From: UMGS1002 sp964570825
Lineage (GTDB): Bacteria; Bacillota; Clostridia; Oscillospirales; CAG-272
Reading direction: 5' to 3'
Assembly: GCA_964570825.1 (NCBI GenBank)
Contig: CAZMZJ010000008.1
Location: 1 to 64,000, forward strand
Length of the DNA: 64,000 nucleotides
Shown here: positions 33,966-43,980 of the stretch, in pieces
How positions within the stretch are numbered: the stretch's first letter is position 1
How the letters are laid out: each line of letters begins with the position of its first letter
The notes under the pieces: model-generated
Told to the model about the DNA's origin: nothing
Database searches by the model: none
The model's input: the letters and a program-made list of their open reading frames with translations, nothing else
Translations under genes and position numbers: made by a program

Positions 33966-34802
33966 ATGGTATTTTCGACTGATGCTCTGGTGCTGCGCAG
34001 CCTTGATACAGGCGATTATGACCGTCTTCTGACACTTCTTACGCCTGAGCATGGCAGGATTAGCGCGCTGGCAAAAGGAGTCCGTTCGCCGAGGAGCAAG
34101 TTTGCGGCTGCCTCGCAGCCATATGTTTATGGAAACTATGAAATATACCGCAAAAACGACATGAACTGGCTTCGCGCAGGAACGGTGACTGAATATTTCA
34201 AAGGATTGCGGGAGGATATTGAAAAACTGTCGCTTGCCGCATACCTTTCAGATATAGCGGCCGAGGTGACGGGTGAATATGTCCCGGCTGTCGATATACT
34301 GCGTATGACGCTGAACACATTTTATGCTCTTGACAAGAACATAAGACCGGCATCCGAAATAAAAGCAGTTTACGAATGGCGGGCCGCAGGGTATGCGGGA
34401 TATATGCCTGACCTTGAATGCTGCGGAATATGCAGGGTAGAGGCAGGGAACGAGAACTGCGAAGTTATGTATCTTGACGTGATGAACGGACGGCTTATAT
34501 GCCCTGCTTGCCTTAAAGTTATGCCGCATAAGGCTATGGACAAGCATTTTGCGGAGGAGAACGTCGACGGGAAATATATTGACGGTTCAGAATATGAACG
34601 AAGCATTCTGATACCGATGGGAGCGGGGGCCGTCGCCGCATCGCGGTACGCGCTTTCTTCGCTGCCTGAGAGAATGTTTTCATTCAGGATAAAAGATATG
34701 TCGGACAGGGATGAGTTTTGCCGCGCGGGCGAGGTATATTTGCTTAATCACCTCGAGCGTGGGTTCGATTCTCTGAATTTTTATAAAACACTTATTAAAT
34801 AA
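33966..34802 (+). CDS. recO: DNA repair protein RecO
   Basis: Recombination mediator that loads RecA on SSB-coated single-stranded DNA with RecR. The N-terminal OB-fold is seen in ALVLRSLDTGDYDRLLTLLT, and the zinc-finger cysteines in CCGICRVEAG and CPACL at about 155-180. 278 residues. AGGAGG precedes the ATG. Era-RecO adjacency is conserved in Firmicutes. Confidence 0.93.
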   Translation: MVFSTDALVLRSLDTGDYDRLLTLLTPEHGRISALAKGVRSPRSKFAAASQPYVYGNYEIYRKNDMNWLRAGTVTEYFKGLREDIEKLSLAAYLSDIAAEVTGEYVPAVDILRMTLNTFYALDKNIRPASEIKAVYEWRAAGYAGYMPDLECCGICRVEAGNENCEVMYLDVMNGRLICPACLKVMPHKAMDKHFAEENVDGKYIDGSEYERSILIPMGAGAVAASRYALSSLPERMFSFRIKDMSDRDEFCRAGEVYLLNHLERGFDSLNFYKTLIK

Positions 34803-34812
34803 CGGAATATTT

Positions 34813-37203
34813 ATGCAATTTACGGAAAAAACATTAAAAACACTTGAATTTGATAAAATAAGAAGTATGCTCGCCGCCTGTGCACCGACAGACGGCGCTA
34901 AAGAGATGGCGCTATCCCTTGTGCCAAGCGAACATACAACTGTAATACTTCGGAATCTACGGCACACCAGCGATGCCAAAAAGCTGATCGGGAATAAAGG
35001 TATGCCGCCGTTCGGGGGCGTAAAAGACATGAGCGGTATATGCGAGCGTGCGAACAAAGGCGCGCTTCTCACCACGAGGGAGCTGCTCGACGCGGCGAAT
35101 GTGCTCCGGACCTCGCGCTCCATGCTTGACTATATCAGGACAAACAAGCTTTTTGACACCTCGCTTGACGAGATATTCGAACGTCTGATTACCGATCAAA
35201 AGACAGAGGACCATATTTACCGGGCCATAATTGCCGAGGATATGATCGCCGACGAAGCGAGCGGAACTCTTTCAGATATCCGCCGGAAAATCAAGGCTGC
35301 AAACAATAAAATCAAGGATCTGCTGGCGAAATACACCGGAGGAGCTTATTCGAAATACCTTCAGGAAAATATTGTTACGCAGCGCGGCGGGCGGTATGTA
35401 GTGCCGGTTAAGATTGAGTGCCGCAACGAGATAAAAGGGCTTGTGCATGATACATCGTCATCGGGTGCGACGCTTTTTATTGAACCCATGGCGGTGGTTG
35501 ACGCGAACAATGAGCTGCGCGAGCTTGAAGCTGCGGAGCAGCATGAAGTCGAAAAAATACTTGCCGCTCTTTCGGCGGAGGTTGACGCCATTTCGGGCGC
35601 ATTGAGGCTTGACTATCAGAACATCACCGAGCTGGCCTTCATATTTGCCTGCGGGGAGCTTTCATTCAGGCTGAACGGAATCGCTCCAATGATATCCGGC
35701 GACCGTTCACTGAGTCTGCACAAGGCAAGACACCCTCTTATAGACAAGGAAAAGGTTGTTCCGATAGACATTGAGATCGGACACGGCAGGGATACGCTGA
35801 TAATAACAGGTCCCAATACCGGCGGCAAAACGGTAACACTTAAGACACTCGGTCTGTTTGCTCTCATGACACAGGCCGGACTTCACATTCCCGCCGAGGA
35901 ATCTTCTTCAATCTGCGTGTTTGACAATGTTCTTGCTGATATCGGCGACGAACAGAGCATAGAGCAGTCGTTATCAACATTTTCGGCGCACATGGTAAAT
36001 ATTGTGTCGATTATGCGAGAGGTTACAGAACGTTCTCTTGTCCTGTTTGACGAACTCGGAGTCGGAACCGACCCGATTGAAGGTGCGGCGCTTGCGGTGG
36101 CTGTCATTGAAGCTGTGAGAGAAAAGGGAGCCATATGCGCATCTACAACTCATTACGCAGAACTGAAAGCTTACGCGCTTGAAACAGACGGCGTCGAAAA
36201 CGCTTCCTGTGAGTTTGATATCGAAACATTAAGACCGACATACAAATTGATAATAGGGACGCCTGGAAAATCCAACGCGTTTGCAATTTCCCGGAAGCTC
36301 GGGCTTCCGGAGGAGATAATAAAACGCGCGCAGAACTCCGTCAGTGCCGACAGCAAGCGTTTTGAACTTGTTATCGAAAAGCTCGAGAAAAGCCGGATGG
36401 AGATGGAACGCGACCGCGAGGAAACAGCAAGGCTGCGTGCGGATTACGAGAAATTCAAGGCGGAAGCTGAAAAGAAAATCAGAGCGCAGACGGCAGAGGC
36501 CGAACGCGAGCTTGAAAAAGCACGAGAAAAAGCACAGGCAATGGTGGAAAGCGCCAAGGCGTCGAGCGACTATATTATGGCGCAGCTGGACAAAGCAAGA
36601 AAAGCCAAGGAAAGCGAAAGGTTCGGAGAAGAACTTGAGCGCACACGTCAGGAAATAAGGGCGCATATTAAAGCCAACTCCGACAAATTTAACCCTATCG
36701 ATGAGGTGGAAGACGACGGATACAAGCTGCCGCGTCAGCTCGTCAAAGGTGATCAGGTCTATATTAAAAATATCGGAGCTTCGGGAACCGTGGTAGAAGC
36801 TCCCGACCGTTCGGGAACTGTGGTGGTTCAGGCCGGCGCTGCACGGACAAAGACAAATATATCGAACCTGAAGCTTATAATACCGGGCGAAACAATTGTA
36901 TCAGAACGGGAAAGCAAAAGAGTATCCGCATCTGAATACAAGCAGAAGCCAATTAAAGAATTTTCGCCGGAGATCGATTTGCGCGGAATGACAGGAGAAG
37001 AGGCGTGGTATGCGGTCGACAAGTATATCGACGAGGCGCAGATGATGAATATGAACGAGATACGCCTGATACACGGTAAGGGAACCGGAGCGCTCAAAAA
37101 TGCTCTCTGGCGTTTTCTGCAGTCCGACCGGCGGATTGCGTCATACCGCCTCGGCAGGTATGGCGAGGGTGACGGCGGCGTCACGGTAATTGAGTTAAAG
37201 TAA
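34813..37203 (+). CDS. mutS2: MutS2 family endonuclease / collided-ribosome rescue factor
   Basis: Homodimeric ATPase of the MutS2 family, linked to suppression of recombination and, in Bacillus, to splitting of collided ribosomes. The order is: MutS-like core, ATPase domain with Walker A GPNTGGKTVTLKT (about 333-345) and LFDELGVGTDPIEG, a long coiled coil (about 510-615), a KOW-like region, and a C-terminal Smr domain with DLRGMTGEEAW and LIHGKGTGALKNAL. 796 residues, full length. It lies 10 bp after recO. Confidence 0.96.
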   Translation: MQFTEKTLKTLEFDKIRSMLAACAPTDGAKEMALSLVPSEHTTVILRNLRHTSDAKKLIGNKGMPPFGGVKDMSGICERANKGALLTTRELLDAANVLRTSRSMLDYIRTNKLFDTSLDEIFERLITDQKTEDHIYRAIIAEDMIADEASGTLSDIRRKIKAANNKIKDLLAKYTGGAYSKYLQENIVTQRGGRYVVPVKIECRNEIKGLVHDTSSSGATLFIEPMAVVDANNELRELEAAEQHEVEKILAALSAEVDAISGALRLDYQNITELAFIFACGELSFRLNGIAPMISGDRSLSLHKARHPLIDKEKVVPIDIEIGHGRDTLIITGPNTGGKTVTLKTLGLFALMTQAGLHIPAEESSSICVFDNVLADIGDEQSIEQSLSTFSAHMVNIVSIMREVTERSLVLFDELGVGTDPIEGAALAVAVIEAVREKGAICASTTHYAELKAYALETDGVENASCEFDIETLRPTYKLIIGTPGKSNAFAISRKLGLPEEIIKRAQNSVSADSKRFELVIEKLEKSRMEMERDREETARLRADYEKFKAEAEKKIRAQTAEAERELEKAREKAQAMVESAKASSDYIMAQLDKARKAKESERFGEELERTRQEIRAHIKANSDKFNPIDEVEDDGYKLPRQLVKGDQVYIKNIGASGTVVEAPDRSGTVVVQAGAARTKTNISNLKLIIPGETIVSERESKRVSASEYKQKPIKEFSPEIDLRGMTGEEAWYAVDKYIDEAQMMNMNEIRLIHGKGTGALKNALWRFLQSDRRIASYRLGRYGEGDGGVTVIELK

Positions 37204-37286
37204 TATAATTTTTTGTAATGTAAAATCGGCGAACGGATGAAAAATATTTATTGCCGCCTAATGCTTAAAGGAAAGGACAAATCTGT

Positions 37287-38771
37287 ATGAATATAACGAA
37301 AAATTATCTTGCTATAGATCTTGGCGCTTCGAGCGGACGTGGAATCATCGGCAGCTTTGACGGAAAAAAACTGACGCTGCGCGAGAACTGCCGCTTAGCA
37401 AACGAACCGGTAAAGCTCTGTGGCCGGCTGCACTGGGATATTTTAAGAATATTTCACGAAATTAAAAATTCGATAAGGCAAAGCGTACTTGACAAGGATA
37501 ATATAGCCAGCATCGGCATAGACACATGGGGCGTTGATTACGGACTTATCGACAAATGCGGAAGACTTATGTCAAATCCCGTGCATTACCGTGATGCCAG
37601 GACGTCGGGAATAACCGATTATATCAAAAATACAGCCGGTGTGAGCGTTGATGATATTTACGCCGTTACGGGAATTCAGTCGATGGATTTCAATACCATA
37701 TACCAGCTTGCTTCCGAGAGAAGGGACGATTCTGAATATATTGACCGCGCGGACAAGCTTCTCTTTATTCCTGACCTGCTCAACTATTTCCTGACCGGCA
37801 AAATGGCGTCAGAGTACACTGTCATGTCAACAGGCGCAGTTCTTGACGCAAAGAAACGCGCTCTGGCATCCGATCTTCTGAAAAAGCTCGGAATTAAGAC
37901 CGAGCTTTTTGCGCCGATAGTGAAGCCTTGCGGACGGCTTGGAAAAATTCTTCCTTCAGTCCTTGAAGATACAGGTAACACATATGCGGAAGTTATAAAC
38001 GTAGCTTCGCATGATACTGCCAGCGCAGTCTTATCGGTTCCGGTGAAGGAAAAAGGAAAGAAATTTATTTACATAAGCAGCGGCACATGGTCGCTCATGG
38101 GGACCGAACTCGACGCTCCACTGATTAACTCGGAAACCTGCCGGCTTAACTATACAAACGAGGGCGGAGCAGAGGATACAATACGCTTTCTGAAAAATAT
38201 CATGGGTCTCTGGATTCTGCAGGAATCTCGGCGCCAGTGGAAGCGCGAGGGCAAGGATTATAGTTTTGCGGAGCTTGAGAAAATGGCGAGAAATTCAAAA
38301 CCTTTTGCCTGCCTTATCAATCCGGATGACAAACGGTTTGCTGTACCCGGGAATATGCCCGGCAGAATCGCGGAGTACTGCCGCGAGACCGGGCAGTATG
38401 AGCCGCGGGACACCGGCGAAATCGTTCGCTGCATATATGAGAGCCTTGCCCTGAAATACCGCATGACAGCGGAGGTGTTATCTGGACTGACAGGCATAAA
38501 ACCCGACGGAATAAATATTGTAGGAGGCGGTTCGAAAGACGGCCTTCTCAACCAGATGACGGCGAATGCATGCGGTATGCCGGTAACAGCCGGCCCTACC
38601 GAGGCGACAGCAGTTGGCAATATTGCAATACAGGCGATCGCATCTGGAGAAATACGCGATATGGCCGAAGCAAGATCAGTTATTGCGGATTCATTTGCTC
38701 CTGAGTATTATTTGCCGGAAGACCGCGGGGCTTGGGATGAGGCTTACGCCGTTTTCAGAAAATTAAAATGA
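37287..38771 (+). CDS. rhaB: Rhamnulokinase
   Basis: FGGY-family kinase that phosphorylates L-rhamnulose at C1. The N-terminus LAIDLGASSGRGIIGSFDG is typical of RhaB, as are GIDTWGVDYGLID and the C-terminal nucleotide-site INIVGGGSKDGLLNQM. 494 residues. AAAGGAAAGG lies upstream. No rhamnose isomerase or aldolase gene is adjacent; an AEC-type permease follows 30 bp later, which may be co-expressed. Confidence 0.88.
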   Translation: MNITKNYLAIDLGASSGRGIIGSFDGKKLTLRENCRLANEPVKLCGRLHWDILRIFHEIKNSIRQSVLDKDNIASIGIDTWGVDYGLIDKCGRLMSNPVHYRDARTSGITDYIKNTAGVSVDDIYAVTGIQSMDFNTIYQLASERRDDSEYIDRADKLLFIPDLLNYFLTGKMASEYTVMSTGAVLDAKKRALASDLLKKLGIKTELFAPIVKPCGRLGKILPSVLEDTGNTYAEVINVASHDTASAVLSVPVKEKGKKFIYISSGTWSLMGTELDAPLINSETCRLNYTNEGGAEDTIRFLKNIMGLWILQESRRQWKREGKDYSFAELEKMARNSKPFACLINPDDKRFAVPGNMPGRIAEYCRETGQYEPRDTGEIVRCIYESLALKYRMTAEVLSGLTGIKPDGINIVGGGSKDGLLNQMTANACGMPVTAGPTEATAVGNIAIQAIASGEIRDMAEARSVIADSFAPEYYLPEDRGAWDEAYAVFRKLK

Positions 38772-38801
38772 AAGAGATACGTTTATCCCGGAAGATAACG
38801 A

Positions 38802-39773
38802 GTGATTTATATGTGGAATAATTTTGTTTACAGCGTTAATGTAATTTTACCGATTTTTATTCTTGTTATGCTTGGCTGGCTGCTCAAGAGATTTAATTTT
38901 TTCAAGGAAGGCTTTCTTGAATCGGCGGATAAAATGGTTTTCAAGATAATGCTTCCATGCATGCTTTTTATTGAATCGTCCAAAGCGGATCTTCGCGGCG
39001 GTTCGGGGCAGATGTCATTTATTTTATTCGGATGCGCAGGGATCAGCGTTTCGTTTTTAATATTGTGGCTGATAATTCCAGTTTTCGTAAAGGACGACGC
39101 AAAGCGAGGCGCTATGATTCAAGGAAGCTTCAGGTCGAATTTTACGATTCTCGGCGTTCCTCTTGCCGCCAGCATGTTCGGGGAGAAGGGAAGCATAGCG
39201 ATTGCGGTGCTTACGCCTTTTATTATTCTGCTTGTGAATATTTATTCGGTAATTATTCTGAGCGTTTTCGCCCCGCACGGCACGGAAAAGAGCATTATTA
39301 AAATTGCGGGTAGAATTGCCAAAAGCACACTTACGAATCCGCTTATTATTGCTGTTGTCCTCGCGCTGCCATTTATGCTCACCGACATATCTTTGCCGGT
39401 TTTTGCCGAAAAGACACTCAGCTATCTGTCTCAGGCAACTGTTGCGCTTTCTCTGATAAGCCTCGGAGCCGGAATTACCGGCAGCGCAATCAAGGGAAAA
39501 ATCAAATATTCACTTGCGGCAACATTTATAAAGACCGTGCTTCTGCCGGCGGTTATGGTTGCTATTGCGTACATATTCGGATTCAGGAATACCGAACTCG
39601 GAGTACTGTTTATCCTGTTCGGAACGCCATCGGCTGTCGCCAGCTATATAATGGCTAAGAACATGAAGAGCGACGACGAGCTGGCGGGACAGATTCTTCT
39701 GCTCACTACGATGTTTTGTCTTATTACGATATTCGCGGGAATTTTTGTGATGAAAAACATTGGATGTATATAA
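38802..39773 (+). CDS. AEC family (auxin efflux carrier-like) permease
   Basis: Membrane transporter of 323 residues with about ten hydrophobic segments. The N-terminal VNVILPIFILVMLGWLLKRF and the later GSFRSNFTILGVPLAASMFG (the crossover region of the family) are typical. Bacterial members export or import malate, malonate or other small organic anions; the substrate is unknown. The GTG at 38802 has GGAAG about 7 nt upstream; the ATG at 38811 is an alternative. Confidence 0.8.
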   Translation: MIYMWNNFVYSVNVILPIFILVMLGWLLKRFNFFKEGFLESADKMVFKIMLPCMLFIESSKADLRGGSGQMSFILFGCAGISVSFLILWLIIPVFVKDDAKRGAMIQGSFRSNFTILGVPLAASMFGEKGSIAIAVLTPFIILLVNIYSVIILSVFAPHGTEKSIIKIAGRIAKSTLTNPLIIAVVLALPFMLTDISLPVFAEKTLSYLSQATVALSLISLGAGITGSAIKGKIKYSLAATFIKTVLLPAVMVAIAYIFGFRNTELGVLFILFGTPSAVASYIMAKNMKSDDELAGQILLLTTMFCLITIFAGIFVMKNIGCI

Positions 39774-39835
39774 TATTAAAAAAATTAACTTTTGCCATGG
39801 CAAAAGCTGCATAAAATATATATGTTCGGAATATC

Positions 39836-39864
39836 TTTTCAAAATGCCTGTTTTATGATATAAT
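39836..39864 (+). promoter_or_regulatory. Promoter of the PRPP synthetase gene
   Basis: TTTTCA (39836-39841) and TATAAT (39859-39864), 17-bp spacer, with TG at 39856-39857 (extended -10). The leader of about 110 nt ends in a small GCCTT/AAGGC hairpin just before the ribosome site. Confidence 0.65.
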
Positions 39865-39979
39865 ACTAACTGATTTAAGCAAATGAAAGCTTGCATTGTA
39901 AAACTGTAAATGAATATACGGTAGACAATTTGAAAATTTCTATTATTAAGTAAGTATGCCTTAAAAGGCGGGAGGCTTT

Positions 39980-41122
39980 ATGAACGATTCGCTTTTCGGA
40001 GAGCTTAGTGTCATTGCAATGAAAGGCTGCGAGCAGTTCGGCGCCCAGGTTGACTATTATCTAAAGGAATGGAGAGGCTGCGGCGAAAGTGATACTTTCT
40101 TTATCAAAACCGAATGCCCGCGGTTCAGTTCCGGCGAGGCGAAAGGTCTGATATTCCAGTCACTGCGCGGTCATGATCTTTATATTATATGCGATGTGTT
40201 TAATCACGGCGTGACATACAAGATGTACGGACAAACCGTACCCATGAGTCCGGACGACCATTATTCCGACCTAAAACGGCTTATTGCGGCTGCGGGGGGA
40301 AAGGCAAGACGCGTTTCGGTGATTATGCCGATGCTTTACGAAGGCAGACAGCATAAACGCTCCTCACGCGAATCACTTGACTGCGCGCTTATGCTTCAGG
40401 AGCTTCAGTCGATGGGAGTAACGAATATCATCACTTTTGACGCTCACGATTCGAGAATTCAGAATGCGGTTCCGCTTTGCGGATTTGACGACGTGCGTCC
40501 GACATACCAGATGATCAAGGCTCTCGTAAAAAATGTTCCGGATATTGTCATCGACAAAAATGCCCTGACGATTATTTCACCCGATGAGGGCGCCATGGGG
40601 CGTTGCATGTATTATTCATCGGTGCTGGGCATTGACATAGGTATGTTTTACAAACGCCGCGACTATACAAAAGTTGTGAACGGACGCAATCCGATAGAGT
40701 CACACGAGTACCTCGGAGGCGACCTTACCGGGAAGGATGTGATAGTTGTCGACGATATTATTTCCTCCGGTGATTCGCTCCTTGACGTGGCGCTCCAGCT
40801 CAAACAGAAAGGCGCGAAACGTATTTTTGCTTTCGTATCGTTCGGGCTTTTCACGGACGGCCTTGAGAAATTTACAAAAGCATACAACGACGGACTTATT
40901 ACAAAAGTATTTACGACAAATCTTGTCTACCGTACGCCGGAGCTTCTCTCGATGCCGTGGTATGTCGAGGTCAATATGTGTAAATATGTGGCATACATAA
41001 TCGACACTCTCAACCATGACGCAACAATAAGCAATCTGCTTGATCCGGTACAGAGAATACACAATCTTATTGAAAAGCACAAGGCTGAAATGGAAAACAG
41101 TCAGATGACAATAAAGTTTTGA
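39980..41122 (+). CDS. prs: Ribose-phosphate pyrophosphokinase (long form)
   Basis: Makes PRPP from ribose-5-phosphate and ATP for nucleotide, His and Trp synthesis. The PRPP-binding loop VIVVDDIISSGDS (about 253-265) and the MPMLYEGRQHKRSSRES segment matching the catalytic RQD(K/R)K-like region are visible, as is FDAHDSRIQN. The 380-residue length exceeds the usual 310-320; an additional N-terminal and C-terminal part marks a divergent clostridial clade. CGGGAGG precedes the ATG. It probably acts as the housekeeping enzyme or a paralogue; another prs may exist elsewhere. Confidence 0.85.
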   Translation: MNDSLFGELSVIAMKGCEQFGAQVDYYLKEWRGCGESDTFFIKTECPRFSSGEAKGLIFQSLRGHDLYIICDVFNHGVTYKMYGQTVPMSPDDHYSDLKRLIAAAGGKARRVSVIMPMLYEGRQHKRSSRESLDCALMLQELQSMGVTNIITFDAHDSRIQNAVPLCGFDDVRPTYQMIKALVKNVPDIVIDKNALTIISPDEGAMGRCMYYSSVLGIDIGMFYKRRDYTKVVNGRNPIESHEYLGGDLTGKDVIVVDDIISSGDSLLDVALQLKQKGAKRIFAFVSFGLFTDGLEKFTKAYNDGLITKVFTTNLVYRTPELLSMPWYVEVNMCKYVAYIIDTLNHDATISNLLDPVQRIHNLIEKHKAEMENSQMTIKF

Positions 41123-41149
41123 ATTTAGGCCGTTAAGGGAGATGCAAAC

Positions 41150-42421
41150 ATGCTGAAAAGAACAAGCCGGGATGAAGACAACAGTGCCTGCCGGAAAAAA
41201 GTCAGGAAAACATCGATAGGCGGTCAGGCGCTGATCGAGGGGATAATGATGCGCGGCCCGAAAAAAATATCAATGGCGGTGCGTAATCCTGACGGCGACG
41301 TGGTTGTTGAGACATGGGACTCTGACGCCAAGGACAGGCCGAAATATTACCGTCTTCCGTTTTTGCGCGGAGTGTTCGGATTTATCGATTCGATGCGGTT
41401 CGGTTATAAATGTCTTATGCGTTCAGCTGAAATCGCGGGTTTTGACGACCTTGAAAACCAAGATGATAAGGGCGGCAATAAAAAAATAAAGAAAAAAGAA
41501 AATACTGATAATAAGGCGGTAAGCGGCGCTGAACGGGACTATTCATCTAACGACAGCTTTAATAATAATGCCGATCAGGTTTTAACAGAGGAAATTTCCG
41601 CCGATATTGAAATCGCGCCCGGCAAGGCCGGAGACGGAGACGTCCAATCCCCCAAAAACGAGGACGCAAATTCGGTTTCTGAAAATACAGCAGAAAGTAA
41701 AACGACGGACGTAAAATCTTCCGGTAAAGATAACAAGAAGAGCAATTCAGTTTTTATAAACGCGATTATGGTTGTGGCGTCGGTTCTTGGCGTCATTCTT
41801 GCCATCGTACTTTTCAAGGCTCTTCCGGAAATGCTGTATGAGATGCTAAAAAAGTTAATCCCTGAGCTTGGCGGCGAGGGATATGGTTATCAGCTGGTCA
41901 GGTCGCTGTTCGTGGGAATACTGAAAATAATCATTTTGGTAGCATATATGGCTCTTATCACCCTTATGAAGGACATTAGGCGGACATTCATGTATCACGG
42001 AGCAGAGCACAAGTCTATTATGTGTTATGAACAGGGGCTTGAACTTACGGTCGCCAACGTCAGGTCGCAGAGGCGTTTTCATCCCAGATGCGGCACTTCA
42101 TTTCTTATCCTAATGGTTATAGTCGGAATATTCATTACAATGTTCATACCTGCAAACCTCAGCGATAACGGAATTCTCAACGTGGTATTGAGGACTTTGA
42201 TCAGCCTTGCGCTGCTGCCGGTGATGATGAGCGTCGGATACGAGCTTATCAGAATTGCCGGGAAACACGATAATATGCTGACAAGGATTATTTCCGCGCC
42301 CGGTCTCTGGCTGCAGCGTATCACAACGAAAGAGCCGGACGACAGTATGATTGAATGCGCGATCATTGCGCTTAATAATGTCATACCCGGCGACGGAAGC
42401 GATGACTGGGACAAAAAATAA
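41150..42421 (+). CDS. DUF1385 family membrane protein
   Basis: A 423-residue protein with the family's N-terminal signature GGQALIEGIMMRGPK. An acidic, low-complexity segment of about 100 residues lies at about 105-200. Four hydrophobic stretches follow, with the histidine-containing TFMYHGAEHKSIMCYE and RFHPRCGTSFL between them, which may bind metal. Function is unknown; in Clostridia it often lies next to prmC and prfA, which are not here. GGGAGAT precedes the ATG. Confidence 0.85.
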   Translation: MLKRTSRDEDNSACRKKVRKTSIGGQALIEGIMMRGPKKISMAVRNPDGDVVVETWDSDAKDRPKYYRLPFLRGVFGFIDSMRFGYKCLMRSAEIAGFDDLENQDDKGGNKKIKKKENTDNKAVSGAERDYSSNDSFNNNADQVLTEEISADIEIAPGKAGDGDVQSPKNEDANSVSENTAESKTTDVKSSGKDNKKSNSVFINAIMVVASVLGVILAIVLFKALPEMLYEMLKKLIPELGGEGYGYQLVRSLFVGILKIIILVAYMALITLMKDIRRTFMYHGAEHKSIMCYEQGLELTVANVRSQRRFHPRCGTSFLILMVIVGIFITMFIPANLSDNGILNVVLRTLISLALLPVMMSVGYELIRIAGKHDNMLTRIISAPGLWLQRITTKEPDDSMIECAIIALNNVIPGDGSDDWDKK

Positions 42422-42442
42422 ATATATTAAAAACAAAAAAAT

Positions 42443-42481
42443 AACCGGCGGAAGCTTTTACAAAAGGCTCCGCCGGTTTTT
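42443..42481. terminator. Bidirectional terminator between DUF1385 and murE
   Basis: AACCGGCGGA (42443-42452) pairs with TCCGCCGGTT (42469-42478), with inner AGCTTTT/AAAAGGCT pairing, and T's follow at 42477-42481. The A-rich left flank gives a T-tract on the minus strand. Confidence 0.9.
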
Positions 42482-42495
42482 GCAAATATCAAGAA

Positions 42496-43980
42496 TTACA
42501 CAGTCGATTTCAGCACGGCGTCAGCCGCCTCAAGGACGATGTCTTTTTCGCAGAAGGGTGTTTTTATTCCTCTTATAAGCTGATAATTCTCATGTCCCTT
42601 GCCTGCGAGGAGCAGGATGTCACCTTCTCTGAGAATCCCGACGGCGTACTTTATGGCTTCGCGGCGGTCGGGAATAGATATATAATCGCATCCTCCCGGC
42701 ACAAAGGCAGATGCAATATCGCGAATGATAAGCGCAGGGTCTTCACAGTCGGGGTTGTCAGCGGTCAGAATACATAAATCGCACAGTGACGAGGCGATTG
42801 CCCCGAGTTCCGGACGGCGCATCTGCGTGCGCCCTCCGACGGATCCGAAAAGACAAATAAGGCGTTTTGGCTTGTAGCTTCTCAGAGTGTGAAGCACCGC
42901 GGAAAAGCTTGTCCCGTTGTGTGCGTAGTCGATGACTATCGTGGCATAGGGAAGTGCGTTGACAAGCTCAAATCTGCCCTCCACCTTTATCTGCGGCAGT
43001 GTATCAATAATCCTGTCGGTATCAGGAATATAGTTTCTACAGACTGCAATAGCCGCGAGAGCATTGCTTACGTTTATTTCTCCCGGAAGATTTAGCTGTG
43101 TTCTTCTGCAGTATGAGCCATTGATATAATCAAACGACACTCCGAGTGCTCCTGAAGTCCTGAATTGGGAAATATTCCCGGCCCGATGGTTTGCGTCAGT
43201 ATTAAATCCGAATGTATCTACAGGTGCTTTGCAGCCGGCTACCATGTCATAAGAGTTGATATCGTCAGCGTTGATTATCGCACGGTCAAGCTTATATTTT
43301 GTAAAAAGGCTTGCTTTGCACGCCTTGTAATGGCTGAAGTCAGGGTGCTCCGAACCGCCTATGTGATCCGGTGAAAGATTTGTAAAGACGCACGTATCAA
43401 AATCTATGCAGCGAATGCGGTCAAGGTAGAGAGCCTGAGAGGAGACCTCAAGAGCGACATATCTGATACCGTATGACGCCATTTCGTAAAGATAACGCTG
43501 CAAATCGCAGCTCTCTGGCGTGGTGTTTGAAGTGCGGTGTTTGAAATTACCGTATTCGACGCCGTTTGAACCAATATAACCTGCCGGTATTCCGCAGCTG
43601 TTGAGAATTCCGGCAATCATCAGCGCTGTCGTGGTTTTTCCCTTAGTGCCGGTTATTCCGATTACTTTAAGACGCTGAGACGGATTTGCATAAAGACCGG
43701 CGGAAAGAGAGGCAAGAATTTTGCGGGTATTGACAGCATACATAACCGCCGCGTCGCTTGGAAGATCAAGCTTTTGTTCGGCAACAAACGCCCGGCAGCC
43801 GAGGTTATATGCCGACCGGGCAAAAAGATGTCCGTCTGTCACCGAACCGCTGATGCAGACAAAGACTGAATTTGATCTTGCGGCTCTTGAGTCGGAGCAT
43901 ATGTGACCTATTTCAATATCGGTGTTCCCAATGCAGTAATTATTTGGGCAGGTCAATGATATTAGATCACTAAATTTCAT
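42496..43980 (-). CDS. murE: MurE-like UDP-MurNAc-tripeptide synthetase (divergent)
   Basis: Mur ligase predicted to add the third amino acid to UDP-MurNAc-dipeptide using ATP. Three domains are visible: N-terminal UDP-binding (DSRAARSNSVFVCI), central ATPase with GITGTKGKTTTALM, and C-terminal ligase. Two key motifs deviate from the DAP-adding enzyme: DYAHNGTSF replaces the usual DYAHTP, and ADNPDCEDP replaces DNPR, whose Arg holds the free carboxylate of meso-DAP. The substrate may therefore not be DAP. 494 residues. Its ATG overlaps the stop of the upstream racemase gene (ATGA), so the two are coupled. A second, canonical murE may exist elsewhere. Confidence 0.82.
   Translation of the reverse strand: MKFSDLISLTCPNNYCIGNTDIEIGHICSDSRAARSNSVFVCISGSVTDGHLFARSAYNLGCRAFVAEQKLDLPSDAAVMYAVNTRKILASLSAGLYANPSQRLKVIGITGTKGKTTTALMIAGILNSCGIPAGYIGSNGVEYGNFKHRTSNTTPESCDLQRYLYEMASYGIRYVALEVSSQALYLDRIRCIDFDTCVFTNLSPDHIGGSEHPDFSHYKACKASLFTKYKLDRAIINADDINSYDMVAGCKAPVDTFGFNTDANHRAGNISQFRTSGALGVSFDYINGSYCRRTQLNLPGEINVSNALAAIAVCRNYIPDTDRIIDTLPQIKVEGRFELVNALPYATIVIDYAHNGTSFSAVLHTLRSYKPKRLICLFGSVGGRTQMRRPELGAIASSLCDLCILTADNPDCEDPALIIRDIASAFVPGGCDYISIPDRREAIKYAVGILREGDILLLAGKGHENYQLIRGIKTPFCEKDIVLEAADAVLKSTV

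Noticed and set aside
39789..39806. Perfect 18-bp palindrome CTTTTGCCATGGCAAAAG after the AEC permease, considered as a terminator
   Set aside because: No T-tract on either strand and only AT pairs at the stem base. It is kept only as an unexplained palindrome.
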